NCBI GenBank assembly: GCA_028280195.1
Contig: JANQMH010000034.1
Location: 1 to 64,000 of the forward strand
Reading direction: 5' to 3'
DNA length: 64,000 nt
Source of the DNA: Exilibacterium sp.
GTDB lineage: Bacteria; Pseudomonadota; Gammaproteobacteria; Pseudomonadales; Cellvibrionaceae
Shown here piece after piece: positions 57,238 to 64,000 of the stretch. The position numbers were made by a program, and so were the translations under genes. Within the stretch, counting starts at the first letter, position 1. Each line of letters starts with the position of its first letter. The notes under the pieces were generated by a model, which saw nothing but the letters and a program-made list of their open reading frames with translations, did not search any database and was not told where the DNA came from.

Positions 57238-57735
57238 ATGCTTGACATTAGCTCATATCAAAATCTTGCCGAAGAAGGTGATATATCAGCACAAGTATAT
57301 GTGGGATGGATGTATCTTACAGGAACAGGGGTGGATTATGATTCTAGTCAAGCAGAACATTGGTTAAATAAGGCAGCAGAAGTAGGGAGTAGAGAAGCAC
57401 TTTTTTATTTAGGAAAACTATTTGAAAAACGGTCTGATCCTGAAAAGGCTTTGGCATTTTACAAGAAATCTGCCGAATGCCATTTTTGGCCGGGCTGTTA
57501 TCAAGCCGGAAGACTTTACCAGCTTAACTGTGACTTAGCCAAAGCCAATCACTATTTTAAGAGAGGTATGGAAAATGACCACCTATATTCAATGCGCCAG
57601 TATTCTGTCAACTTAATAAAGTCTGGGAAGTTTAAGAATGTTCTGCAAGGTGGCTGTTTATTTATCAAGTCAGCAATAAAAGCATATTCGGTATTTTTAT
57701 TAAATGGTGAAAATGATGAAAGAGTAAGACGTTAG
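57238..57735 (+). CDS. Sel1-like repeat protein, candidate immunity protein for tip 3
   Basis: Protein of 165 aa. Consecutive Sel1-like repeats: DISAQVYVGWMYLTGTGVDYD (about 14-50), GSREALFYLGKLFEKRSDPEK (about 51-84) and WPGCYQAGRLYQLNCDLAKA (about 88-120). ATG at 57238 has GGGA upstream. It lies 17 bp after the tip 3 stop, a typical toxin-immunity spacing. It is not a close copy of the Sel1 protein at 52875, though the fold is the same. Immunity role inferred from position. Confidence 0.75.
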   Translation: MLDISSYQNLAEEGDISAQVYVGWMYLTGTGVDYDSSQAEHWLNKAAEVGSREALFYLGKLFEKRSDPEKALAFYKKSAECHFWPGCYQAGRLYQLNCDLAKANHYFKRGMENDHLYSMRQYSVNLIKSGKFKNVLQGGCLFIKSAIKAYSVFLLNGENDERVRR

Positions 57736-57809
57736 CGAGTTACCTGAGGTCGGCGTTACTCAAAAACATTTGAACTTTTTTAGATGAAGCTGGCCAATTC
57801 CATTCGCAC

Positions 57810-58007
57810 TCAGTTCTTTAGCTCATCCGACAACACATCATCATAAAGCGAATTACCCTTAATACGATGCTCCTCATTAGCCCACTCTCCAAAATCAATC
57901 AGCTGGCAGCGCTTGCTGCAGAAGGGCCGATGGGGGAAATCATCGTTCCACAGAACGCTTGATTTGCAAATCGGGCACTGGAGTTCCAGCGGGACTCGTT
58001 CAGCCAT
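57810..58007 (-). CDS. yacG: DNA gyrase inhibitor YacG
   Basis: Small zinc protein of 65 aa. The four Cys ligands are in CPICKSS and [21 protein letters not shown], the family signature. E. coli YacG binds GyrB and blocks DNA binding by gyrase. ATG at 58007; coaE ends 2 bp upstream, as in the conserved pilBCD-coaE-yacG operon. Confidence 0.95.
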   Translation of the reverse strand: MAERVPLELQCPICKSSVLWNDDFPHRPFCSKRCQLIDFGEWANEEHRIKGNSLYDDVLSDELKN

Positions 58008-58009
58008 AG

Positions 58010-58618
58010 TCAACTAACCCCGTGTTCGCTTGCCATTTTCAGATACTGCTGATGTAATCTGTCAACGGCCAGTTTCAGATCCCCGAGGCTGCCATCATTC
58101 ACTATCACATCATCGGCGCAGCGCAGGCGTTTCTCCCGGCTGGTTTGAGTATTCATAATGGCTTTGACCTGTTCCTCGGAGCTGTTATCCCTGCCCATTA
58201 CCCGTGATACCTGCATGGCTTCCGGGATATCCACCACCAGTATCCGCTGCACCAGCCGGTTCTGGCCGGTTTCTATCAGCAGGGGAGAAACCAACAGACT
58301 ATAGTGACTGGTGGCATTCTTTAGCTCGGCCTTTAATTCCTGATAAATCAGAGGATGCAACAATTTTTCGAGCCAGCCGCGCTGGTTTGCGTCCTCGAAT
58401 ACAATTCGCCTCAAGGCCGCCCGGTCCAGCGAGCCGTCATCAGTCAGGATATCGGCGCCAAAGTGCTGGGCGATGGCCGCTAGCGCCGGTTTGCCCTTTT
58501 CAACAACAGTACGGGCGGCTATATCGGCATCCACCACAGTGACACCCAGCTCCTCGAAACGGGCGGATACGGCCGACTTGCCGCTGCCTATGCCGCCGGT
58601 AAGACCCACAATAAACAT
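58010..58618 (-). CDS. coaE: Dephospho-CoA kinase
   Basis: Final step of CoA synthesis. Protein of 202 aa: P-loop [14 protein letters not shown] at the N-terminus, [13 protein letters not shown], and LLIETGQN...[17 protein letters not shown]. The start at 58618 places the P-loop at residues 3-15, as usual. Part of this gene is duplicated at 54424-54752. Confidence 0.96.
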   Translation of the reverse strand: MFIVGLTGGIGSGKSAVSARFEELGVTVVDADIAARTVVEKGKPALAAIAQHFGADILTDDGSLDRAALRRIVFEDANQRGWLEKLLHPLIYQELKAELKNATSHYSLLVSPLLIETGQNRLVQRILVVDIPEAMQVSRVMGRDNSSEEQVKAIMNTQTSREKRLRCADDVIVNDGSLGDLKLAVDRLHQQYLKMASEHGVS

Positions 58619-58631
58619 AAAAAGGGTGACC

Positions 58632-59471
58632 TTATAGCCCCACAAACCGAAAATACATGCCGGTGATTTTATCGCCCCACATCAGGGTAATCCACCCGGC
58701 GATGGCCAAATAGGGTCCGAAAGGAATGGGGATGTTTTTATCGCGCCCCATAATCAGGATGCCGGCAATGCCGATTACAGCGCCGACCAGTGAAGACATA
58801 ATGATAATGACCGGCAGCGACTGCCAGCCCAGCCAGGCGCCGAGGGCGGCCAGCAGCTTGAAATCGCCGTAACCCATGCCCTCCTTACCGGTTAAGAGCT
58901 TGAACAGCCAGTAAACCACCCACAGCACCAGGTAACCCGCCACTGCACCGAGAACAGCATCCTCCAGCGGGGCGAAGATACCCCGGGAATTGGCCAGCAG
59001 CCCCAGCCACAACAAGGGCAGGGTGATATTATCGGGCAGCAACTGGTGATCGATATCGATCATGGTAAGGGCAATCAGGCACCAGGTCAGCACCAGCACC
59101 AGCGCCATCTGTATATTGGCGCCCAGTTGAAAGGCGATAAAACCGCAGAGAAGGCCGGACGCCAGTTCCACCGCCGGGTAGCGCGGTGATATCCGCTCGC
59201 TGCAGTTTGAACAGCGGCCGCGCAGAAACAAGTAGCTGAGAACCGGGATATTTTCCCAAGGCTTGATTTTGTGACCGCAGTGGGGGCAGGTGGAGTTTGG
59301 GACTACGAGGTTATATCTTGGTGGTGTGTCGTGTTCAATTTCCAGCAATTCACAGCAGTCCCGCTTCCAGGTGGACTGCATCATTTTGGGCAATCTGAAA
59401 ATCACCACATTCAGGAAGCTGCCGACCAGTAAACCCAGAACAGCGCTGGCGGTGATGATGGAGATTTCCAT
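58632..59471 (-). CDS. pilD: Type IV prepilin peptidase / N-methyltransferase
   Basis: Cleaves prepilins after Gly and methylates the new N-terminal Phe. Protein of 279 aa with about eight membrane helices. The cytoplasmic zinc-binding CPHC...CSNC motif is present, and the aspartyl-protease residues are in MIDIDHQLLPD and GYGDFKLLAALGAWLGW. ATG at 59471 gives the family length; the longer frame would overlap pilC. Confidence 0.96.
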   Translation of the reverse strand: MEISIITASAVLGLLVGSFLNVVIFRLPKMMQSTWKRDCCELLEIEHDTPPRYNLVVPNSTCPHCGHKIKPWENIPVLSYLFLRGRCSNCSERISPRYPAVELASGLLCGFIAFQLGANIQMALVLVLTWCLIALTMIDIDHQLLPDNITLPLLWLGLLANSRGIFAPLEDAVLGAVAGYLVLWVVYWLFKLLTGKEGMGYGDFKLLAALGAWLGWQSLPVIIIMSSLVGAVIGIAGILIMGRDKNIPIPFGPYLAIAGWITLMWGDKITGMYFRFVGL

Positions 59472-59481
59472 GCGCGATGGC

Positions 59482-60699
59482 TTATACCACCTGCCCGATC
59501 TGGAAGATAGGCAGGTACATGGCAACCATCAGACCACCCACCAGAACACCGAGTACGGCCATAATTAATGGCTCTAGTAAAGAGGTTAAGTTGTCAACCA
59601 TATTGTCGACCGCCTCCTCATAGAAAGTGGCGACCTTGTCCAGCATTTCATCCAGTGCACCGGACTCCTCGCCGATGGCGGTCATTTGCAATAACATCGC
59701 CGGGAACATATTTTTGGTGCGCATCGAAACATTGAGTTGTAGGCCGGTGGAGACTTCTTCGCGGACTTTCTGTACGGCATCATAGTAAGGCGCGCTGCCG
59801 GTTGCACCGGCTACGGAGTCCAGGGCATCGATCAACGGCACGCCAGCGGCAAAAGTCGTGGAAAGTGTGCGTGCAAAGCGGGCAATAATTGAGTTGTAGA
59901 TAATTTCGCCAACGACCGGTAGCTTAAGCACCAGCCTGTCGACTGAGGCAGCAAATGCCTTACTGCGCATTTTCGCTTCTTTAAAGACAAAACCCGCTGC
60001 TATAGCTCCCAACACGATGATAAACCACCATTTCTGGACTAATTCCGATAAGCCCATAACGAAAAGCGTAAAAGCCGGCAGCTCTGCACCGAAGTTAGAG
60101 AAAGTTTCTGCGAATTGCGGTACCACTTTGACCAGTAGAATACCCGTGACAACGACGGCCACTAAGACAACAGCTATAGGGTAGGTCATCGCTTTCTTAA
60201 TCTTCGCCTTTATGGCCTCTGTTTTTTCCTTATAGAGCGCAATCCGGTCTAGCATGGTTTCCAGGGCACCTGACTGTTCACCGGAGTCGACAAGGTTGCA
60301 GAACAGGTCATCGAAATATTTCGGGTGTTTTCTCAGTGAATTGGCAAAGCCACCGCCGGCAGCTACATCTTCCCGGATTGTCAGTATCAGCTCTTTCAGG
60401 GCAATATTATCCACGCCATCAGCAACGATCTCGAAGCTCTGTACCAGTGGTACCCCTGCCTTCATCATGGTGGCCATCTGGCGAGTGAAAATGGCAATAT
60501 CAAGCGGCTTAATGGCTTTTTTGCCGCTGCCAAGCAGCGGTTTGGGCTTTTTGCGCACGGTGCGTGCCGAAATCCCCTGTTTCAGCAGCTGGGCCTTTAT
60601 CAGTGCCGAGCTAGTGCCGGAGATCTCTCCCTGAATGTTTTTCCCTTTCTTGTCTACGCCCTTGTAGACATAGATACTCGCTGTGGAAGAGGCCGCCAT
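59482..60699 (-). CDS. pilC: Type IV pilus inner-membrane platform protein PilC
   Basis: Polytopic protein of 405 aa that couples the PilB motor to pilus assembly. Two T2SF domains (about 70-195 and 273-395) are each followed by membrane helices. Signatures: FTRQMATMMKAGVPLVQSFEIV and FARTLSTTFAAGVPLIDALDSVA. The N-terminal part (YVYKGVDKKGKNIQGEISG) is the usual small domain. It starts 4 bp after pilB stops. Confidence 0.96.
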   Translation of the reverse strand: MAASSTASIYVYKGVDKKGKNIQGEISGTSSALIKAQLLKQGISARTVRKKPKPLLGSGKKAIKPLDIAIFTRQMATMMKAGVPLVQSFEIVADGVDNIALKELILTIREDVAAGGGFANSLRKHPKYFDDLFCNLVDSGEQSGALETMLDRIALYKEKTEAIKAKIKKAMTYPIAVVLVAVVVTGILLVKVVPQFAETFSNFGAELPAFTLFVMGLSELVQKWWFIIVLGAIAAGFVFKEAKMRSKAFAASVDRLVLKLPVVGEIIYNSIIARFARTLSTTFAAGVPLIDALDSVAGATGSAPYYDAVQKVREEVSTGLQLNVSMRTKNMFPAMLLQMTAIGEESGALDEMLDKVATFYEEAVDNMVDNLTSLLEPLIMAVLGVLVGGLMVAMYLPIFQIGQVV

Positions 60700-60703
60700 A
60701 TGA

Positions 60704-62431
60704 TTAATCCTTCGTTACCCGATTCGCTTCTTCAAGGCTGGTTAAACCGATCGCCGCTTTTCGCAGAGCGGAGATCCTCAGGTTATTAAAGCCCTCTTCT
60801 TTAGCCTGTTTAGCAATTTGCAGGGCATTACCACCTTCCATTATAAGGCTGGATATTTTCGGGGTGATGCGAACTACTTCATAAACTCCAACCCGTCCCT
60901 TATAGCCGTTAGTGCATTGTGAACAGCCGACAGGATGGAACAGTTCGAAGTCTTTTCTGGGGATACCAATATCATCGAAACCTTCCTGCTTGAGGATTTC
61001 GTCAGGTATATCATCGGCCGGTCTCTTACAGGCTTTACAAAGCCGGCGGGCCAGGCGCTGGGCAATAATCAGGCTGACGGTGGTGGCTACATTAAAGGCC
61101 GGGACCCCCATATTCAAAAGGCGGGTCAAGGTCTCGGGGGCGCTGTTGGTATGCAGTGTGGAGAGTACCAAGTGGCCTGTCTGTGCCGCTTTGATACCGA
61201 TTTCTGCCGTTTCCAGGTCGCGAATCTCACCGACCATTACGATATCCGGGTCCTGGCGCAGGAAAGACCGCAGGGATTCCGCGAAGGTCAGGCCTACTCT
61301 GGTATTGATCTGCACCTGGTTGATCCCTTCCAGGTTGATTTCCACCGGGTCTTCCGCGGTAGAGATGTTGCGCTCCGGGGTGTTGAGAATATTGAGGCCG
61401 GTGTACAGGGAAACCGTTTTGCCGCTACCGGTAGGGCCGGTAACTAGGATCATACCTTGCGGTTGATGAAGGGCATCTAGATACAGCTTTTTCTGATCAT
61501 CCTCATAGCCGAGGGCATCGATACCGAGTTTGGCGGAACTCGGATCCAGGATACGCAGCACGATCTTCTCGCCGAACAGGGTGGGCAGGGTGTTGACACG
61601 GAAGTCGATGGCTCTGGATTTGGAGATCTTCATCTTGATGCGGCCGTCCTGCGGCACCCGCCGTTCCGAAATATCCATCTGCGACATGACCTTTAGACGG
61701 GCTGCCAGCCTGGTGGATAGGTTGGTCGGCGGTTTGGTAACCTCATTCAATATGCCATCTGTGCGAAACCTCACGCGGTAGCTTTTTTCATAGGGCTCAA
61801 AATGGATGTCTGAGGCGCCACTTTTTATCGCATCCAGCAATACTTTGTTGATAAAACGCACAATTGGCGCTTCGTCGGCTTCGGATGCTTCATCCTCTTT
61901 TGGTGCATCCCCATCTACTGCCTGAATATCCAGGTCTTCCAGGGCTTCCTCATCCAGCCCGCCAAGCGCATCGCCAAGCGATTCCTCCTGGGCATTAAGG
62001 AACTTCTCAATGGCGATATTGAGTTTATCGGCCTCGACCAGTACAGCATCGGTATTGATGCCGGTATTAAATTTGATTTCGTCCAGCGCATGCAGATTGG
62101 TGGGGTCGGCAGCGGCGACAAACAGGCGATTGCCCCTGCGGTAGAGTGGCAGAGTTTGATGTTTTTTGATCAATTTAGGATCAACCAGGTCTTTTGGTGA
62201 CGCTTCCAGGCTGAAGCAGTCCAGATCCAAGATCGGCGTGCCAAATTCATCCGATGCCGCTGCGGCAATCAGAGAGGCTTCCAGAGTCTCCGTTTCCACC
62301 AGTTCCTGAACAAAGGGCCTCTTATTTTTCGCGCACTGTTTCAGTGTTTGTGTCGCCAGCTCTTCATTGAGCACACCGTCATTAACCAGTCTGCGAGCCA
62401 ACCCGCTAAGTGCGGGAGCATTTGCATTCAT
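60704..62431 (-). CDS. pilB: Type IV pilus extension ATPase PilB
   Basis: Hexameric motor of 575 aa. The N-terminal MshEN/T2SSE-N domain is at about 1-160; Walker A is GPTGSGKTVSLYTGL (about 328-342), the Asp box follows, Walker B is LRQDPDIVMVGEIRDLETAEI, and the tetracysteine zinc site is CKACKRP...CSQCTNGYKG. MshEN domains of PilB proteins can bind c-di-GMP; the motif here was not checked in detail. It is divergent from pilA. Confidence 0.96.
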   Translation of the reverse strand: MNANAPALSGLARRLVNDGVLNEELATQTLKQCAKNKRPFVQELVETETLEASLIAAAASDEFGTPILDLDCFSLEASPKDLVDPKLIKKHQTLPLYRRGNRLFVAAADPTNLHALDEIKFNTGINTDAVLVEADKLNIAIEKFLNAQEESLGDALGGLDEEALEDLDIQAVDGDAPKEDEASEADEAPIVRFINKVLLDAIKSGASDIHFEPYEKSYRVRFRTDGILNEVTKPPTNLSTRLAARLKVMSQMDISERRVPQDGRIKMKISKSRAIDFRVNTLPTLFGEKIVLRILDPSSAKLGIDALGYEDDQKKLYLDALHQPQGMILVTGPTGSGKTVSLYTGLNILNTPERNISTAEDPVEINLEGINQVQINTRVGLTFAESLRSFLRQDPDIVMVGEIRDLETAEIGIKAAQTGHLVLSTLHTNSAPETLTRLLNMGVPAFNVATTVSLIIAQRLARRLCKACKRPADDIPDEILKQEGFDDIGIPRKDFELFHPVGCSQCTNGYKGRVGVYEVVRITPKISSLIMEGGNALQIAKQAKEEGFNNLRISALRKAAIGLTSLEEANRVTKD

Positions 62432-62608
62432 AGGGCAGATCTCTGTGCGTTGAATCGGCCAATAAAGATAATTATCGATAACCTTTAACTTTATACGATA
62501 AGTTTATGTAATATCTAGGCTTTGTGCTTCATATCAGGCACATTTTTCCGAATTGTTCCCAGCAGGTGTTGGGAGTAGCCCATGAGTGTGACGGAGTAGG
62601 CTAAAATA

Positions 62609-62640
62609 TGACAATTATTGTCACTATATTGTCATGCTGT
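62609..62640 (+). promoter_or_regulatory. Candidate PilR (enhancer-binding) sites
   Basis: A perfect palindrome TGACAATTATTGTCA (62609-62623) is followed by two more TGTC-type boxes (ATTGTCA at 62628 and CTGTC at 62637). Pseudomonas PilR is known to bind TGTC-containing boxes upstream of the sigma-54 promoter of pilA; these lie about 75-95 bp upstream of the -24 box, a usual distance. Confidence 0.55.
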
Positions 62641-62700
62641 CCAGTATAATCCGTCTGCTGTTATCTCTGCAGCCCTTTGATAGTAAGAGATACCAGGGGC

Positions 62701-62717
62701 TGGCATACTTTCTGCTT
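62701..62717 (+). promoter_or_regulatory. pilA: Sigma-54 promoter of pilA
   Basis: TGGCAT-N5-CTGCTT: the invariant GG (62702-62703) and GC (62714-62715) are exactly 10 bp apart, as sigma-54 requires. It lies about 70 bp upstream of the pilA ATG. Confidence 0.7.
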
Positions 62718-62786
62718 AGTGTCTGCCTACATTCGTCCAAGTCAACATTTGGGTGTTGGCGCGATAATTTGATTGGAGAGTACAGT

Positions 62787-63215
62787 ATGAAAAATAACCG
62801 TAATCAACAGGGTTTTACCCTTATCGAACTGATGATCGTAGTGGCCATTATTGGTATTTTGGCTGCGGTTGCGCTGCCGGCTTATCAAGATTACACCACA
62901 CGGTCTAAAGTTTCTGAGGGTATTGGCTTGGCTTCAGCCGCCAAGTCAGCTGTTTCTGAATACCGGGTTAGTATTTCCAATTGGCCTACTGGCAACGGTA
63001 CAGCTGGCCTGGCAAACACTATCTCCAGCCAGTATGTAACTAGTGTACAGGTTGGCGCCGCAGGTATAATTACTGTAACGTACCGGGGCGATGCTTCCGG
63101 TGTAGGTGCGAATAATACCATTATATTCAGGCCTAGCTTCGAAGACGGTACCGTAGATTGGGTTTGTACCGGAGGTAATGTCCAGGATAGCTATAGACCT
63201 GCAAACTGTCGCTAA
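62787..63215 (+). CDS. pilA: Type IV major pilin PilA
   Basis: Protein of 142 aa. Short basic leader ending in Gly, then mature [27 protein letters not shown] with Phe+1 and Glu5, the classical type IVa start. The C-terminal disulfide loop is probably between Cys in DWVCTGG and Cys in PANCR. GGAGAG lies 7 nt before the ATG at 62787. The frame remains open further upstream but without pilin features. Confidence 0.97.
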   Translation: MKNNRNQQGFTLIELMIVVAIIGILAAVALPAYQDYTTRSKVSEGIGLASAAKSAVSEYRVSISNWPTGNGTAGLANTISSQYVTSVQVGAAGIITVTYRGDASGVGANNTIIFRPSFEDGTVDWVCTGGNVQDSYRPANCR

Positions 63216-63240
63216 GACTATTTGCCCCTCCCCAATACCA

Positions 63241-63269
63241 ATGCCCTCATTAGTGAGGGCATTTTTTTT
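63241..63269 (+). terminator. Rho-independent terminator of pilA
   Basis: TGCCCTCA pairs perfectly with TGAGGGCA around TTAG, followed by eight T. Confidence 0.95.
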
Positions 63270-63431
63270 GCTATAGTAGTAGCCTTGTAGACTGACAAGG
63301 GTTTGCAAGCCTCAATCTAATCTCTGCCAGGTTTTAATGGTTAATAGATTGTTATGTTTCGTAACTTACAGTTTAAAGTATAAATTAAGTGCTGTTTTGC
63401 CAGCGCAATATCCAAAGGCATAAGAGATGGG

Positions 63432-64000
63432 ATGACAATTAATTTAGCACGGTTTGTATTTTGCCTAACTGCTTTAGTGCTGGCCTTATTGTATTGGCAG
63501 GGATTAAGCGGGCCGTTCATATTAGATGATATGAACAATTTGAAGCCACTTGCCCGCATGGACAACGGCACAACAATTGACGCAATAGTAATGAATAATC
63601 ACTCCGGAATGCTTGGCCGTCCGGTGTCCATGTTAAGCTTTGCCTTAAACTATCTATATTTCGGTTTTGATCCCTTTTATTTCAAACTTACAAATCTTAT
63701 TATACACTTATTAATCGGCTCTATTATATTTTCCCTGACGCAACTCATTTTTGGCCGGACTATTTATCGCAAGTTTAACGTGGAAATGGCACTGGTCGTC
63801 TCCATATTCTGGCTGATCGCCCCACTTTTTTCCAGCACGGTTCTTTACACAGTACAACGAATGGCCCAGTTGTCAGCCCTATTTCTGCTTCTGGGTTGCT
63901 ATTTTTATTGTAAAGGTCGCTTGGCTCTTGCAGAAGGAAATGCGAGGCTCTATTGGCAATGGTTAGCTGCAACTCTTTTTATTGCATGGCCCTTGGGATT
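63432..64000 (+). CDS. Polytopic membrane protein, probable glycosyltransferase (partial)
   Basis: Open frame of 189 codons from the ATG at 63432 to the window end without a stop. An N-terminal hydrophobic helix (about 7-25) is followed by GPFILDDMNNL, then RPVSMLSFALNYLYFGFDP and FKLTNLIIHLLIGSIIF. The ILDD-N...RPxSxxSFALNY...KLTNLxIHL pattern is that of GT-C-type membrane transferases and related TPR-containing proteins. Several more membrane helices follow. Placement just after pilA suggests a role in pilin glycosylation or another pilus modification; this is inference. The gene is cut by the window end. Confidence 0.6.
   Translation, partial: MTINLARFVFCLTALVLALLYWQGLSGPFILDDMNNLKPLARMDNGTTIDAIVMNNHSGMLGRPVSMLSFALNYLYFGFDPFYFKLTNLIIHLLIGSIIFSLTQLIFGRTIYRKFNVEMALVVSIFWLIAPLFSSTVLYTVQRMAQLSALFLLLGCYFYCKGRLALAEGNARLYWQWLAATLFIAWPLG

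Larger units (their letters stand above)
62432..62786. promoter_or_regulatory. Divergent pilB-pilA regulatory region
   Basis: 355 bp without a gene. It holds the pilA sigma-54 promoter and candidate PilR sites (separate entries). The pilB side shows no clear promoter hexamers. Confidence 0.6.

Noticed and set aside
51493-57735. The island as a prophage or integrative element
   Set aside because: No integrase, phage structural genes, tRNA target or flanking direct repeats were seen; Rhs fragments and coaE homology explain it better.

Overview
The window is a chromosomal segment of a Gram-negative gammaproteobacterium of the Pseudomonas/Cellvibrionales type, probably marine. This is inferred from gene order: degS/algW-zapG, zapE-rplM-rpsI-petABC-sspAB, dolP-diaA-yraN-lpoA divergent from rsmI, rnpB next to mraZ, the complete dcw cluster, secA-argJ-mutT, and pilA divergent from pilBCD-coaE-yacG. 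High-GC coding sequence, two TonB-dependent receptors, an AlkB-type alkane monooxygenase and a thiolase suggest an aerobic scavenger of lipids or hydrocarbons. No tRNA, rRNA, CRISPR array or intact transposase was seen.

Layout. 1-8.4 kb: envelope protease DegS, ZapG and ZapE, ribosomal proteins L13/S9, the cytochrome bc1 operon (cytochromes b and c1 form one ORF) and SspA/SspB. 8.5-26 kb: Yip1-like membrane protein, AlkB, a LemA/M48 peptidase pair, a LysR regulator divergent from a large TonB receptor, thiolase, the dolP-diaA-yraN-lpoA operon, rsmI and a second TonB receptor. 26-45 kb: RNase P RNA, then mraZ-rsmH-ftsL-ftsI-murE-murF-mraY-murD-ftsW-murG-murC-ddlB-ftsQ-ftsA-ftsZ and lpxC, which make and divide the cell wall and start lipid A synthesis. 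45-51.5 kb: an M23 peptidase, secA, argJ and a Nudix/ThiE-like fusion. 51.5-57.8 kb: an AT-rich accessory island of decayed Rhs tips and candidate immunity genes. 57.8-64 kb: yacG, coaE, the type IV pilus genes pilD, pilC, pilB and pilA, and a membrane protein cut by the window end.

Most notable: (1) the Rhs island carries three copies of the end of an Rhs core (about 52.59, 54.76 and 56.58 kb), followed by Sel1-repeat, HEAT-repeat and ClpX-type zinc-finger proteins, and a 329-bp antisense copy of coaE is joined to the second Rhs tip; (2) degenerate repeats with a strict 7-bp period, mostly arranged as hairpins, occupy at least seven intergenic positions; (3) cytochromes b and c1 are fused; (4) five tandem copies of a 26-bp unit run into the lpxC start codon; (5) TGG boxes on a 10-bp grid precede mraZ, matching the known MraZ operator design; (6) a sigma-54 promoter and a TGTC palindrome precede pilA.

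All calls come from reading the sequence and from family knowledge. No database search was run, and start codons are judged from visible Shine-Dalgarno (SD) sequences and usual family N-termini.
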